A DNA stretch of 64,000 bases from Chrysophaeum taylorii. Taxonomy: Eukaryota; Sar; Pelagophyceae; Pelagomonadales; Pelagomonadaceae. Positions 42,557-53,700 of the stretch are shown one piece after another; position 1 is the stretch's first letter; the number at the start of each line of letters is the position of its first letter. The stretch spans positions 604,996 through 668,995 of the forward strand of contig JAQMWT010000524.1 in assembly GCA_029834535.1 (NCBI GenBank). The letters are read 5' to 3'. Position numbers and translations under genes: made by a program. Below the pieces are notes generated by a model. That model did not search any database, was not told the DNA's origin, and saw only the letters and a list, made by a program, of their open reading frames with translations.

Positions 42557-42579
42557 TCTCTCGGCGGTTCCCTTCCCTT

Positions 42580-42626
42580 CCCTTCGCTTCGCTTCGCTTC
42601 GCTTCGCTTCGCTTCGCTTCGCTTTG
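42580..42626 (+). repeat. (TTCGC)n microsatellite
   Basis: About eight units of TTCGC preceded by TTCCC units, 25 bp after the EF-hand stop codon. Confidence 0.85.
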
Positions 42627-42744
42627 CTTTGGGGGAGGGACTCTTTTGATTTCCGACGACGACGACGACGGGGTTCATTTGTCTTTTCTCTTTTATTGGG
42701 GTCGGTCGCGAGTAGTACGTAATAATAAGGGAAAAGTCAAGTTT

Positions 42745-42845
42745 CCAACCACCATGTATGTTTGGTCACCGTAAATCCCCAACAAGTTTGGTCACTTAAG
42801 TTTAGTCAATCCGTATCTTGGCTGACTAAACTTATGCTTGAGGAA
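42745..42845 (-). repeat. MULE left subterminal array
   Basis: AAGTTTGGTCA-type units, reverse orientation of those at the right end. Likely transposase binding sites (inference). Confidence 0.6.
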
Positions 42846-42907
42846 AGCAAGGATAGGGCTCGCTGACAAAACAAGGCCCGCTGTGATCAAGCATTTGGAG
42901 GTTCTGC

Positions 42908-45900
42908 ATGTCGCGTCGTGACTCCGGAGCGTCCTTCGACTTCGACACGGATGACGAGGAGGTCGATATCGACGAGGGCTTCGCTCAGGTCGAGCGGGAC
43001 CGTGCTGGTATCACGCTGACGTCGGGCGACGACGACACCAAGAACGGCAAGCGTGGCCTGACGAAGGTTAACGATTGTGACAGATCGCCGCGTACGCTGT
43101 CGCAGCTCAGAATGTTCAAGCACCACGTTTCGCTGCTTTCACGCTACCCGACGAAATCCGAATTTAGTATGTGCGTTCGGGAAGAGGCCGAGTTGCAGCA
43201 GAAGATGGTCGACACGGGGGGGAAGCAACAGCGTGCATAACATGATCAATACCGCGACGGCGTTGTCGTTCAAGTGTAAAGTAGAGGGCTGCGGCTTCTT
43301 TAAGCGCGCTGCTCGTCGTGATGGGCTTATAGACTTTGTCGTCACGCATGATGAACCTCACACAGGAGTTTTTACACCGACGAAAACCCAGCCCAAGTCG
43401 AACTACCGCGCAGAGCACTTCTTACAGGCCGTGACGACCATCATCAAGAAGGGCTCTATGGAGAGCAAGTCAGGAGGCACTACTCGGAAAGGCGTCTGGT
43501 AGATGTCCACAACAACGTCATCAAGGAAAGGCTCAATGAGATGACGAACCGTGAGCATACACTCTCATCCGTCGAGAACATCTAGCTCAAGTCATCCTAG
43601 CGCTCTTGGGAAACGAGGAGAGGAACGCGGTATCAGCGGTGTCTTGCGCAGGTCTTGTTTGTGGCTGTTGTCCTGCGAGGAGGTGCATGTGTGTGATCAA
43701 ACTTGTAATGTTCTGACCAAACTTTGTGACAAAACTTGTGACTGTATGACCAAACGTGTGACTTTATGACCAAACTTTTGACTTGGTGACCAAACTTGTG
43801 ACTTAATGATCAAACTTATGTTCGTGTGATCAAACTTTGTGATTAAACTTGTAGCTTTCTGATCAAACTCTTTTGGTTTCGTGACCACACTTGAAAATCG
43901 TAGCTTAGTGTGTTAGTATACTTCGCCACATCTACATTCACGTGTGTGCATCAAAGTCACACTTGTCATTCTCTTAGGCGGAGTTGCACGCTTGCCAGCG
44001 CGCGTTGCGAGCCCACGGTCATGCGGTTAAGTTGTATGGCGCGAAACAAGGAGATCTCCTGAAGGTATTCATGAAGAGGCTCAAGTCTGAGCACAAGTCG
44101 GAACAAGAGTTCAGGCATGGCTCCGACAGGAGCCGGTACAAGAGCTTAGACCTCAACGACTACAAGATCCCTGAAACGCTGCAGTCACCTGCCTTGGCTG
44201 ATAGGAAGTTCTTCTTAGGTTATGTCGTCGTGTCGAAACCCGCCATACGCATGATGAATGCGGGCCTCCTGCGCCGGCAGGCGTTTATTGACGGCGTTCA
44301 CTGCCTCGACAACCAGGTGATGATCTCTGTGACCGGCCGTGATGCCAACAACCACCTCGTGATGATATCCACTTCGTGGTGGAACATGACCGAGTCTGCG
44401 GAATCGATCGGCAAGGTCATTAAACTGACCGTCGAGAACATCCCGCACAGAAACTGTCAGGGATTCGTCATAGTACAGGACTTCCAAAAGGGAAGCCTCA
44501 TAGCGCACGTCACCGTGAGTGACCTCGCTAGCACCATTTGATTCCTCGTCTAATTCCGATTCCTGCGCAGCATACGCCCGAGGCCGACGCCTTCTCGTGC
44601 AGTAAGTCTTTGATGAACTGTTTACTCTTCGTGAATACGTCCTATTCACAGTGAACCACGGCAGCGAGAACATCGCAAAGATCGCGGAATCCGGGGATGC
44701 CGCTATCTTTCGTCGCTTTGTTGAGGCGCCTACGAAGGCGGCCAGCGACGCTTTTCATGCCGAACTTTCTCCCAAGGCCCAGCGTTGGGTGAGTCATAAT
44801 CTCCTCGTGGCATTGAGTTTTCTGGCACTACAGGTTGCCAGTCGGCGCGAATATGCGCGAAAGCATCTGAACGATCAGGAAGCAGACACCGTCACAGTGT
44901 TAGACGGGCCCAGGGCACTCTTTGGCACGAGTACGAACAACCCGGCGGAGGCTTTCAACAAGAAGCACATCAACGCGAGGTTATGCAACGGACCCAAGTC
45001 CCTCCAGACCTTGTTCGCTGAGCAGGCAACGACCTACGCGGATACGAGCGCAGCGGCCATCCGGTGCGCAAAAACCGGCGAGAGGCTCACGTGAGTGTTC
45101 CTCGTGTTCGGATGCAAATTGTTGCGTCATTAGTTTCGTCTTGTCTTCGATCAAAATGGCGTGTTTTCGGCCAATAATCTCAAGGGTCTCAACCATCTCA
45201 AATACGTACGGGCCTACGGGCCTTTGTCTTTTCAGATCACACTCCCGTTGTTATGTTCACACTTGTCGGGTTGTTCTATGTGATATCTAAGCGTGAACCG
45301 TAGGCCCAACTACAATAATGATGCCCAAGTCAAGGTTGCAAAAAGCAAGACCCGGATAACAAGAGTTCAGCCTTACGGCGGCGGCGCTGGCGCCAATAAG
45401 GGGACGTTCTTGGTGTATGTCAAAGGTGACAACAATCAGCAACTTACGTCCGTCGTTGTTATCGGGCAGAAGGGATACGTGAATTTTGAAGATTCGGAGC
45501 AACTCGACGTACTTTCCTGTAGCTGTGGCAACTACGCGTTCTCTCGCTTGCCGTGCGTTTGCATGATTGGAGCTCAGATAGCTCGCGGTGAGCATGCTGA
45601 GGATCTCTATCCACTTTGGACCACGACGCAGCGTTGGGAAAATCAATATCGGGTCGGGGGGGTGTTTCCGATTCTCAACGCAACGGAAATTGAGTCGGCG
45701 CAAGGAGAAATTGAAGCCGAATGCAAAGAAGCTGGTGAGGAGTTTGAGCCTTGGCTGCCATCCGCGATCGGGCCCCGACGGACAGGCAGGCCAAAGACCG
45801 ACCAACGCCAAGAATCCTCGCTGCGGAAGAATACGGGGTCGGGGTCAAAGAAGGACCGGAAGCGAGCACGAAAAGAAATGGCCAAGACGTTCGCCGGGTT

Positions 45901-47232
45901 GGACCCAGAAGGAACTGCAGCCCGGGTCGCCAGTAAAAAGCGGAGGAAAGGAGGCCGCAAAGCAACCGAGCCTCCCGAGCCTACCGAGCCTCCCGCGTCT
46001 ACCGAGCCTCCCGCGTCTACCGAGCCTCCCGCGTCTACCAAGCCTACCGAGCCTCCCGCGTCTCCCGCGTATACCGAGCCTCCCGCGTCGACCGAGCCCC
46101 CAAACAAGCAGCAGAAAGAGTCGTCTACAAGCTCGTTTCCTCCCTGGTGGCCAACAGACAAAGAAGCGTGGGACCGTGCGCGCGCCGAGCTCACCACCAC
46201 CCTCAATATGCTTACGGCGCGCGGAAGGAGTTTCAAATCAGTCCGGGTGATGGCTTCGGATGTGCCATATCCCGCTGCGCAGCCTAAACACTACGTTCCT
46301 GGAACAGTCACCTACGCCAGAAACAAGTTCGCCGTCACGTACGACAACGGGGACGATACGGAGCGATATGATGCGAACGACGAAGACAAGGGAATCCTTG
46401 CCGAGCTGAGTATGGGGTACTTCTTACCTTTCGAGAACGATTCGGTGCGATATTTGAAGCCGAGTTCAATGATGTGTGTTTTTATGGGAGTGTCCAAGAA
46501 TGTTTGTAGCAGCGAGCTCGTGTGACCCCACGGTCCTATCGGGCATGTACACCCAACGCACTCGACACGGAAACAACTGGCTTCGTGCAGGAATCCAATC
46601 AATCAGGACGGCCTACGCGTGCTCCACCGGCCGGAAAGCCTCGCTCCAAGAAAAGGACCCAGTGCGCCATGTTCTCCGCTCGTTCAACAAGGCTCACAGG
46701 TGACTTGTGTATTTCCAAGCTCCCGCGTCGACTTCAAATCCATGGTTCATTAACGCCCGGGGGGCACTTCGACATAGCCGTGTGGTTGCCTCGACAAGAC
46801 CGCCGACGACAACCTCCACAACACTATCAAGAGGCACCCTCCTTAGAACCTCTGATGCGCGCTCTCGACCCTGAATCGATTCGCAAAGACGCTCTCCCTC
46901 TCGGATTTTGGGATCCAGAATGGGGTGATCCGTGTCACGCTGACCATTTACCTTTGTCTTTTGGCGTCTGCCTCTTGCCGAAGAATGGCGGACGACCACG
47001 GCAACAGCACCATGGTGAGTCGCGGTATGGGATGCTCCTACTATGGAAGGTGCGAGAATGGGCCCAGCTTAACCGCGTCAAGCCGTGGGAAACTGCTGGC
47101 GAGGCCGCGCGTCGCAGCCCTCGATATGCGAAGCTCCTTGCGTATCGCCGCGCTGCCTTAGGATCTCCTTCTAAGGCGGTCATGGGGGGGTGTCCATGCC
47201 GCGCGTGTAACGCCACGGTAGATTCTGCGTAG
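42908..47232 (+). CDS. MULE transposase, multi-exon
   Basis: ATG at 42908. A zinc-type N-terminal block, FKCKVEGCGFFKRAARRDG, lies near 43267-43324; catalytic region with AFIDGVH (first Asp) near 44282 and TGRDANNHLVMISTSWW near 44332-44385; FVIVQDFQKG near 44465 (second Asp). SWIM finger CSCGNYAFSRLPCVCMIG near 45518-45570, with Cys in place of the usual His. A Pro/Thr/Glu repeat tract follows (45960-46100), then a GRP-type basic tail. Two introns are well supported because GT-AG removal restores the phase: 45091-45291 (201 nt) and 46520-46590 (71 nt). Further introns are likely at about 43580-43977 and from 44515 (GTGAGT) to about 44606, but those joins are not exact. A G-run frame shift near 43217 may be a lesion. 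The C-terminus after 46700 is uncertain. Confidence 0.75.
43690..43910 (+). repeat. internal TGACCAAACTT array in MULE intron
   Basis: About ten units of TGACCAAACTTGTGAC and TGATCAAACTT variants, spaced 15-30 bp apart, in the presumed first intron. Same unit as the subterminal arrays. Confidence 0.75.
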
Positions 47233-47329
47233 CTGCAGCACCTAGCTTTCGTTTTAAAAGCATTTTCGCACCAAAAGCGCTCACGCGCCCCCTTAAAAAG
47301 CCTCCTTAAGTTTGATTTAAAAGGCCGAA

Positions 47330-47572
47330 GTTTGGTCAATACTGTGGAAGTTTGAGGAGTAGTGACCAAACTTGTTGACCAAACTTACAAGGAAATTAGT
47401 CAAACTTGAAGGGTTGATTGATCAAACTTAATGCAACTTCGGAGTGACCAAACTTAACTGACCTAACTTCTATGGAAAGTGACCACACATGTGAGTTTTT
47501 CCTTAATCATACATCAAAAACGAGCAAACATGAGAGAAATTCACCAAACTTTTTGACCAAACTTGACGGATC
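47330..47572 (+). repeat. MULE right subterminal array
   Basis: At least seven GACCAAACTT or GATCAAACTT units up to the terminal inverted repeat. Confidence 0.75.
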
Positions 47573-47690
47573 CCTAATAATAATAGACAACGCGATTTTT
47601 AAAAAAATGTTGTGTACGTCGCGTCCTACACACTCGAGTAATAAATAGCAAACGACTTCCTTTTTCGTGACCCGCTCGGAGTATGTCTTT

Positions 47691-47747
47691 AAATGTCGAC
47701 TGCTAAGAGGGGGGGGTGTGTGTGGGGAGCATGAAGGATGTGGGTGT
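47691..47747 (+). mobile_element. R2 short repeat next to the giant gene's stop codon
   Basis: Core TTTAAATGTCGACTGCTAAG, G run and TG tract, shortened. Flanked by GTATGTC on both sides (about 47684-47690 and 47746-47752), a probable 7 bp target duplication. It lies immediately downstream of the minus-strand stop codon at 47755-47757. Confidence 0.7.
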
Positions 47748-47754
47748 ATGTCGG

Positions 47755-50700
47755 TCAAAATGAATGACTACGACGACGCCCGCCTTCTCGGAGGGACTCC
47801 GGCGTGGTGGGCGAGTTGACCCCCAACCACTCATCATACCACGACTCTGGCGTCGCCGGCGCGTTGATGTCCAACCACCCGGCGCAAGTTTTCGTCTCGC
47901 TCGCCGCGACCGTCATACGACTCGTCTGTTCCTTGACCCTGCGGACCTTCCTCTCGCGCACCTCGAGTATGGTGCGGTGCGCCCACGCGGAGGTACCCGC
48001 CACGACGAATATGAAGAGCGCCGACAATAATACCGTCGCCAACGCGAGCATCCCCGAGTTCCACTCGGACGCTTCGTCGGCGTCAAACGCCGACACCAAA
48101 TAGAAAGTCCCGAGCGGCGCGAGCATGACCAGCTCGGCGAGCACCGTATCTTGCAACAACTCCGGCAGCCGCAAGAACGCGGCCGACAGCAGCAACCCGG
48201 CGGAGACCTGCGATCAACGTAAAAAGAAAGAAAGAATTCTCGCCGCGAAGAAAAAAAAAAGAAAGAAAGAATGCTCGCCGCGCCCCACCGTCGCGACGTT
48301 CCGCCAACGCAGATCCATGTAGATCTCTTCGAGCTCCTCGTGCGTGAGCTCGTGCTTCTCCGTCGACTTGAGACGATGGGCGAGGCGATCCTCGACGAGC
48401 TCGGCGGCCACCGGCTTGAGGTCGGGCCGGAGCTCGAGGAGAAAGTCGAACGAGTCTTCCGGAACCGGCGTCGCGAAACTATAGGTCGCTCGATTGAGCT
48501 TGGGATTGTACTCAAGCTTGTCGAGCAACAATCCGGGCAGGGTCACTTGGGTCAAAAAAATCACCGTCGGATTGATCAGCAGGTAAATCATGCCGAGAAG
48601 AAAGAGCGTCTCGAACAACCAGTGCCACGTCGCCTTGGTGCCGACGTCCGAAGCGTACGTCGCGAGGTACGTCGCGGGGACGAAGACAACCACGCCAACG
48701 AGGAACGCGGCGCCATAGAGCAAAGTCCTCGAGTGCAGACGACGATCCTCCTCCTCCTCCTCCTCCTCGTCGCCTTTGAGCTCCCCAAAACAACGCTGAT
48801 ACACGTTCTTCTCGGCCCACGACAGCTGGCTCAGCCGCGCGAACTCGACCAGCTTCGCCCTCAACTCGTTTTCGTCGTGGATCCCCTCTAGAACCTTGTG
48901 CCAACGGCGCGCCCGCCGCAACTCCTGGAGCACGATGTGGAAGACGTTGTTCCGGAACATGGCGGCCTTGGGCGTCCACCCCCACCTCGTCACCTGCGTC
49001 GTCGCACCACCCCTTTTTTGGATTTCCGTTTTTCGTTTCGATTCGAAAGATACACTTCGTAATAAAAGACGACGACACTGGAGCCAGACGAGGTCGCGCT
49101 CGAGCGTGTGTAGAATTCGCGCCTTGCGGCCACCGATCAGCGTGCCCTCCGCGATGGCCTCGGCAACGTCGGCTCGCAGCTCGGCACGCCGAGCCGCGAC
49201 AGCCTCGCACACCTCGCTCGTGATCTCCCGCGCCTCCTTGATCAGGGCGTTTTCTCCGCCGAGTATCGCCTTGAGCAGGAGCTTTGGCTTGAGCCTGACC
49301 GCCTGGGACTTGCGCTCGGGCGGCATCTTCGTCACGACCTTCAAAGCGGCCGACGTGGACCGTTTCGAGGAGAATGATCGCGCAAACGACGACGACAAGC
49401 GTCTCGCTCCAAACGACGACGACGACAACAATTTTTTTCTCTGGGAGAAGGACACGCTCCTCGACTTGCGCGACTCAAAGGTCTCGTTAGTCTCGTCTTT
49501 TTCTGCGCGCGACGGCGCACCGCCGGCAGCCCTCTTCTTCCACTCGAACAAACGCGTCGCGCACACAATCTTGACGGACCTCTCGAAGAGCAGGATGAAC
49601 GGAATGAGCGCGACCGTCGTCGCGAGCACGACCCAAAAATGCTCTGGTTTTAAGTCGCTGTCGCTCGGCGGCGAGCGATACGTGCACTCGCCCGACGTCT
49701 CGTCCCACTTGCACCTGCGTCGTAATAGCCGCCCGTCGAGAGTCGTCGTCGTTTGAGAGGCGCACATCCGTCGGCCGTTAAAGGTCCGCTTTCGAAGGCA
49801 CAGGCGGCCCGAATTCTTCTTGTCGCAGCCTGGATCTGGGTACCTGTGCTCGCGCCGTAAGATACGGATGGTTTAAAAAAGTCTCTCGCTCACTCGTATT
49901 GGTTTTCGAACGCGGAGGTCGCTCCCACGAGGAGAATTTCCAAGGCCAAGGCCAGCAGACGCACCGACCGCGGTTCGGTCTCGCTGTAGACGAACCAGAT
50001 GGAAAGCAAAACGTGGTGTGTCATCAGCGCCTCCGCGTAGCGCTCGTACCACGCCATGCCGCGCTCGTTTCGGAGCACGCGACCCAGAACCGTCGACTGG
50101 CTTCGCGCGAGTCGGCGACTACTCGGGATGGAGGGCGCCATTCCCTCGCTCGCCCTCGAAGAAGACGCTCGGCTGTTGTACCGCGACAGTTGGCGCGACG
50201 TCCTACCCGTCGACCGCTCGACGACGGCAGTCTCCTCCGCCTCGTCAGACGTATCGTCGGGCCGGGGTGTGGCCCCGTCGTACGTGCTCGCCTCGCTGAA
50301 CTCGACGCGCCTTGTGCCCGACGGCGAATCGTCCGACGCCTCAAATTCGAGTCGAACCACCGTCGCCGGCCCCTCTTCCTCGTCTACCGAACCTTTCGCC
50401 TCGTCGTCGTCGTCGCCTGATCGGTCATCGAACAACTCGATGACTGTACCGTGTGGGGAACCTTCGCCATTCTTGATAACGGCGTCGTCGTCAAAAGGCA
50501 TGTCGGCCGCCGGTGGAGCGCCTCCTTTATCTGCTGCGGTAGCGAGCGCCTTCGCGTCGATCGCGTCGATCAAGTGACCGAGCACCGCGAGCGACAATAC
50601 CAGCGCGCTAAACGTGCCCAAGACTACGAACATGACTCGCGACCGCTGCAGATCTGGACCACCGCCGAATATATCCTTGCTGAAGGTTTCTGCATACGTG

Positions 50701-53700
50701 GTGAAAACGTTCTGCGACCCGTAGTCGCGCGCCGTATCGTTCCGTGCTGCCGCCGCGTTTGAGAGAGCAACCTCGCAGTCGCAGGCCACAGTCTCCCCTG
50801 TCGACATGTCAGAGTTAGGCCTACAGCCATTGGTCGTCCACGCGGTGTCGCGAGATCCCCAAGAAACGCAGGCCTCGCGCGGCACTTCCCCGCCGCATTC
50901 CACGATCTCGACGTACTTGGTGCCGTTGCATTTTCGTCGCACCACGGTCGAGTTGTCAACCGGACATACCTCTTCGACGACCGCCTGCGAATTCCAATGA
51001 CAGACAATAGTGACGTTCCCCAGAGAAGAAGAAGAAGAAGAAGAAGAAGAAGAAGAAGCTGGTCCCGAAAGCGTCGACGGCGCCCGCGGCAGCAAAAAAG
51101 TCGTCGTTCCCGCGAGTGTCGTCTGAGAAGAAGACGATGATATAGTAGGGTCGCCGATGGCGTTGAATCGAAGCACAGCGCTCGACGTCAGCTGTGTCTC
51201 GTCGCGCACGTTTGCGCGGATCTCGGCACCCGACGCCGAGTATTCGACGGACTGTAGAGGTAGAATAGTGGTCGTGCCTCCCGTCGCTAGCTTTACATCG
51301 TCGAGGCCAGAAACGCGCCGAGTCACGACATCGATGTGTTCCGATTCGACCAATACGGCTTGCTCGTCCGCGACCAACGGCTCCGATATCTTCGCGACGT
51401 ACACGTCCAGCGCTTCGTATAGCGTGTCGCCTGCCCGCGCGGTGGTCTCGTTCGTACCGAGCATCCGCCGCCGTTCTTCTAATGTTGATGTCGTCGTCAG
51501 GTCGTCCAGATCGAACAACCTGGTCTCGAGGAGCTGGCTGAGCACCGTCAAACTGTTGAGCGAGGCATCGTCATCGAAGGCGATCTCGCGAGCCTCCTTG
51601 ATGATGCTGTTTATCTCCAAGAGAATGAACTCGGACGTATCCAAAGCGAGCGCCGACGCATTGCGAAGAACGGCTTCCAAACACGCCGCCATTAACGCCG
51701 TTTGCTCGACGGTTCCTGCGCAAATAGTTACGCGCGACACCAGAACATCTCCACACCTTGCGTGTACTGTCGGGCGACGACGATACTATCGGTGATCGTC
51801 GCAAGCATCACGGTATCGTCCGGCGCCTCTTGCGCCGCTGCGATAGCGATGTTGCACACGCATTCGTAACAATAGTTCGCGAGGGCCGCCGCCAGGAGAC
51901 GTTCAACAACCGCGAGCAGTGCGTTTCCGGCGAGTGCGTTACTGGCCACGAAAACGTCGACCGAGTCAACCGTCGAGGCGCCGACGGCATCATGGATCGT
52001 GACAAACACAGACAACGGGCACGCGCCGCCGCCGCCGCCGCCGCCGCCGCGATAGGTCGTCGCATTGTCGCAAGGTGGTCCTTCGGGGAGCAGCAGATCT
52101 TCCGCGACAGAGTTTTCGCTCGACACGCGCAAAACTTGACCGCCGCCGACGCCAAACGCGTACCGCAACGGTAGCTCGTCTCCTTCCCAGTTCCTCGCCG
52201 CCACGCTGAAGCTCGTGTTCAAGGCAATGCCGTTTTTTGGGTTTGCGATCACGTCGCCGCCGTACGGGCTTCGCGCCACGTACACTTGGATTGTGGCGAA
52301 ACCCACTTCGTTGTCCGCAGCATTCGAGACAGTAGCCTCGAGCTTGAATCCGTACGAGGTTCCTTCGCTCAACGCGTCACGCTGGATGACGAGATTCACG
52401 TCGCTCCTCGTCAGCAAACAACCGCTCGTACAAGTGAACAAGCAAGCCGCGTTGGCGGGCACACCGTCGTCGCCGACGACGTCGCACCGAGAGACCGCCA
52501 GCGCGGCGACCCAATCCTCGCACGTACGCGAAGGGTCGCCGTGCGCGTACCAACTCGCCGAATCTCCACGGCAATCGACCTCGCGCGGTTCGCGACGAGC
52601 GACCTCGAGACTCGAGCGATTAACGTCCGCCATGCTGGCGTCATCCACGAAGGTGCCTTCGACGAGACTCCAGGTTGTGTTAAGCCAGCGCGGGGTTGCC
52701 ATCGCTCGAGGCCGACGCGCGATGGCGATGCCGCCGAGCACCAATCGGTCTGTCGCAAAAACCACGGTAGGGGCCAAGTCGATGAATACGGACGGCGGGT
52801 CCACGTCGTGGTAGAGCTCGATCGACGTTGATGAAGCGCCAGGCAATCCGTTGTCCCTGAACACGTGAACTGTCACCTCAAAAATACGGTAGCCGCCGAG
52901 GCGCGACAGGTCGAGCTCGATCGCGTCGCTCGTCGAGTCTGCGACGAGAGCCGAACACGAGGCGTCGGAGGGGTTGTCGAGATTCGCACATGTCCAATTA
53001 AAGACTAGGCCTGCAGCTACCCCTGTCACATTTTGGACGTCCGGATCCGACGACCCGACGGCCGAGACAAGTTCTAATCCCGTTTGCGGCACCGACCGGC
53101 TACCACCAGAAATGTACGCCACGAGATCCGAACGGATAACCTTGATGAGTAAAGTTGCCTCGCTCGAACTCCCCGTACGTCGGTCGGCGACGGTCGCTAA
53201 CAGCACGTAGTCCGTCGCTGCCTCGAGCGTGTAAGGCGAGAGAGCGAACGTGCGCGGATCGTTCGACGCGGACTCTATTCCCGTCGCGGCGCCGTCGTCC
53301 GTTGTGAGCCTCCATCGATAGTCGAGGGAAACAAAGGAATCCAATTTGCCGTCGCAGTCTGTCGCGGCGCTAGCAACGGATCTGATGTTGAGTGCATCGC
53401 TGCGACGCATCTCTGTGGACTTGATATCAAGCACTATACCGCCTTCGAGCTCGAGCGTAGGACGATTGTCCGACCACAAGACAATTGTTGCGGCCCCACT
53501 CCCGGTCTCGCCGAAAGAGTTTTCCAAAGTAAGTTGGATTTCGACCGATGTCACGTTCGCATCGATGCGAAGCGCTTGGAGCGCGGCACTCGAGTACGTG
53601 ATTACCTGGGATGTTGTTGCGCTCGCCTCTGCAGCCGGTTCGTCGAGCGCCGCTAAGACGGCAAGTGACGTCGCGTTTCGATCCAGGGAGGGAATAGTTT

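Larger units (their letters stand above)
42729..47574 (+). mobile_element. complete Mutator-like (MULE) DNA transposon
   Basis: 4846 bp. Exact 9 bp target duplication TAATAATAA at 42720-42728 and 47575-47583, the length typical of MULEs. Short terminal inverted repeats GGGA-NNN-GTCAAGTTT at both ends. Subterminal arrays of TGACCAAACTT occur at both ends. Encodes a transposase with an MULE catalytic region and a SWIM-type finger. Confidence 0.9.

Noticed and set aside
48900-49080. Extra intron in the giant gene near 49010-49080
   Set aside because: A GT-AG pair of about 60 nt in frame is possible, but the unspliced frame is open, so there is no need to invoke it without transcripts.
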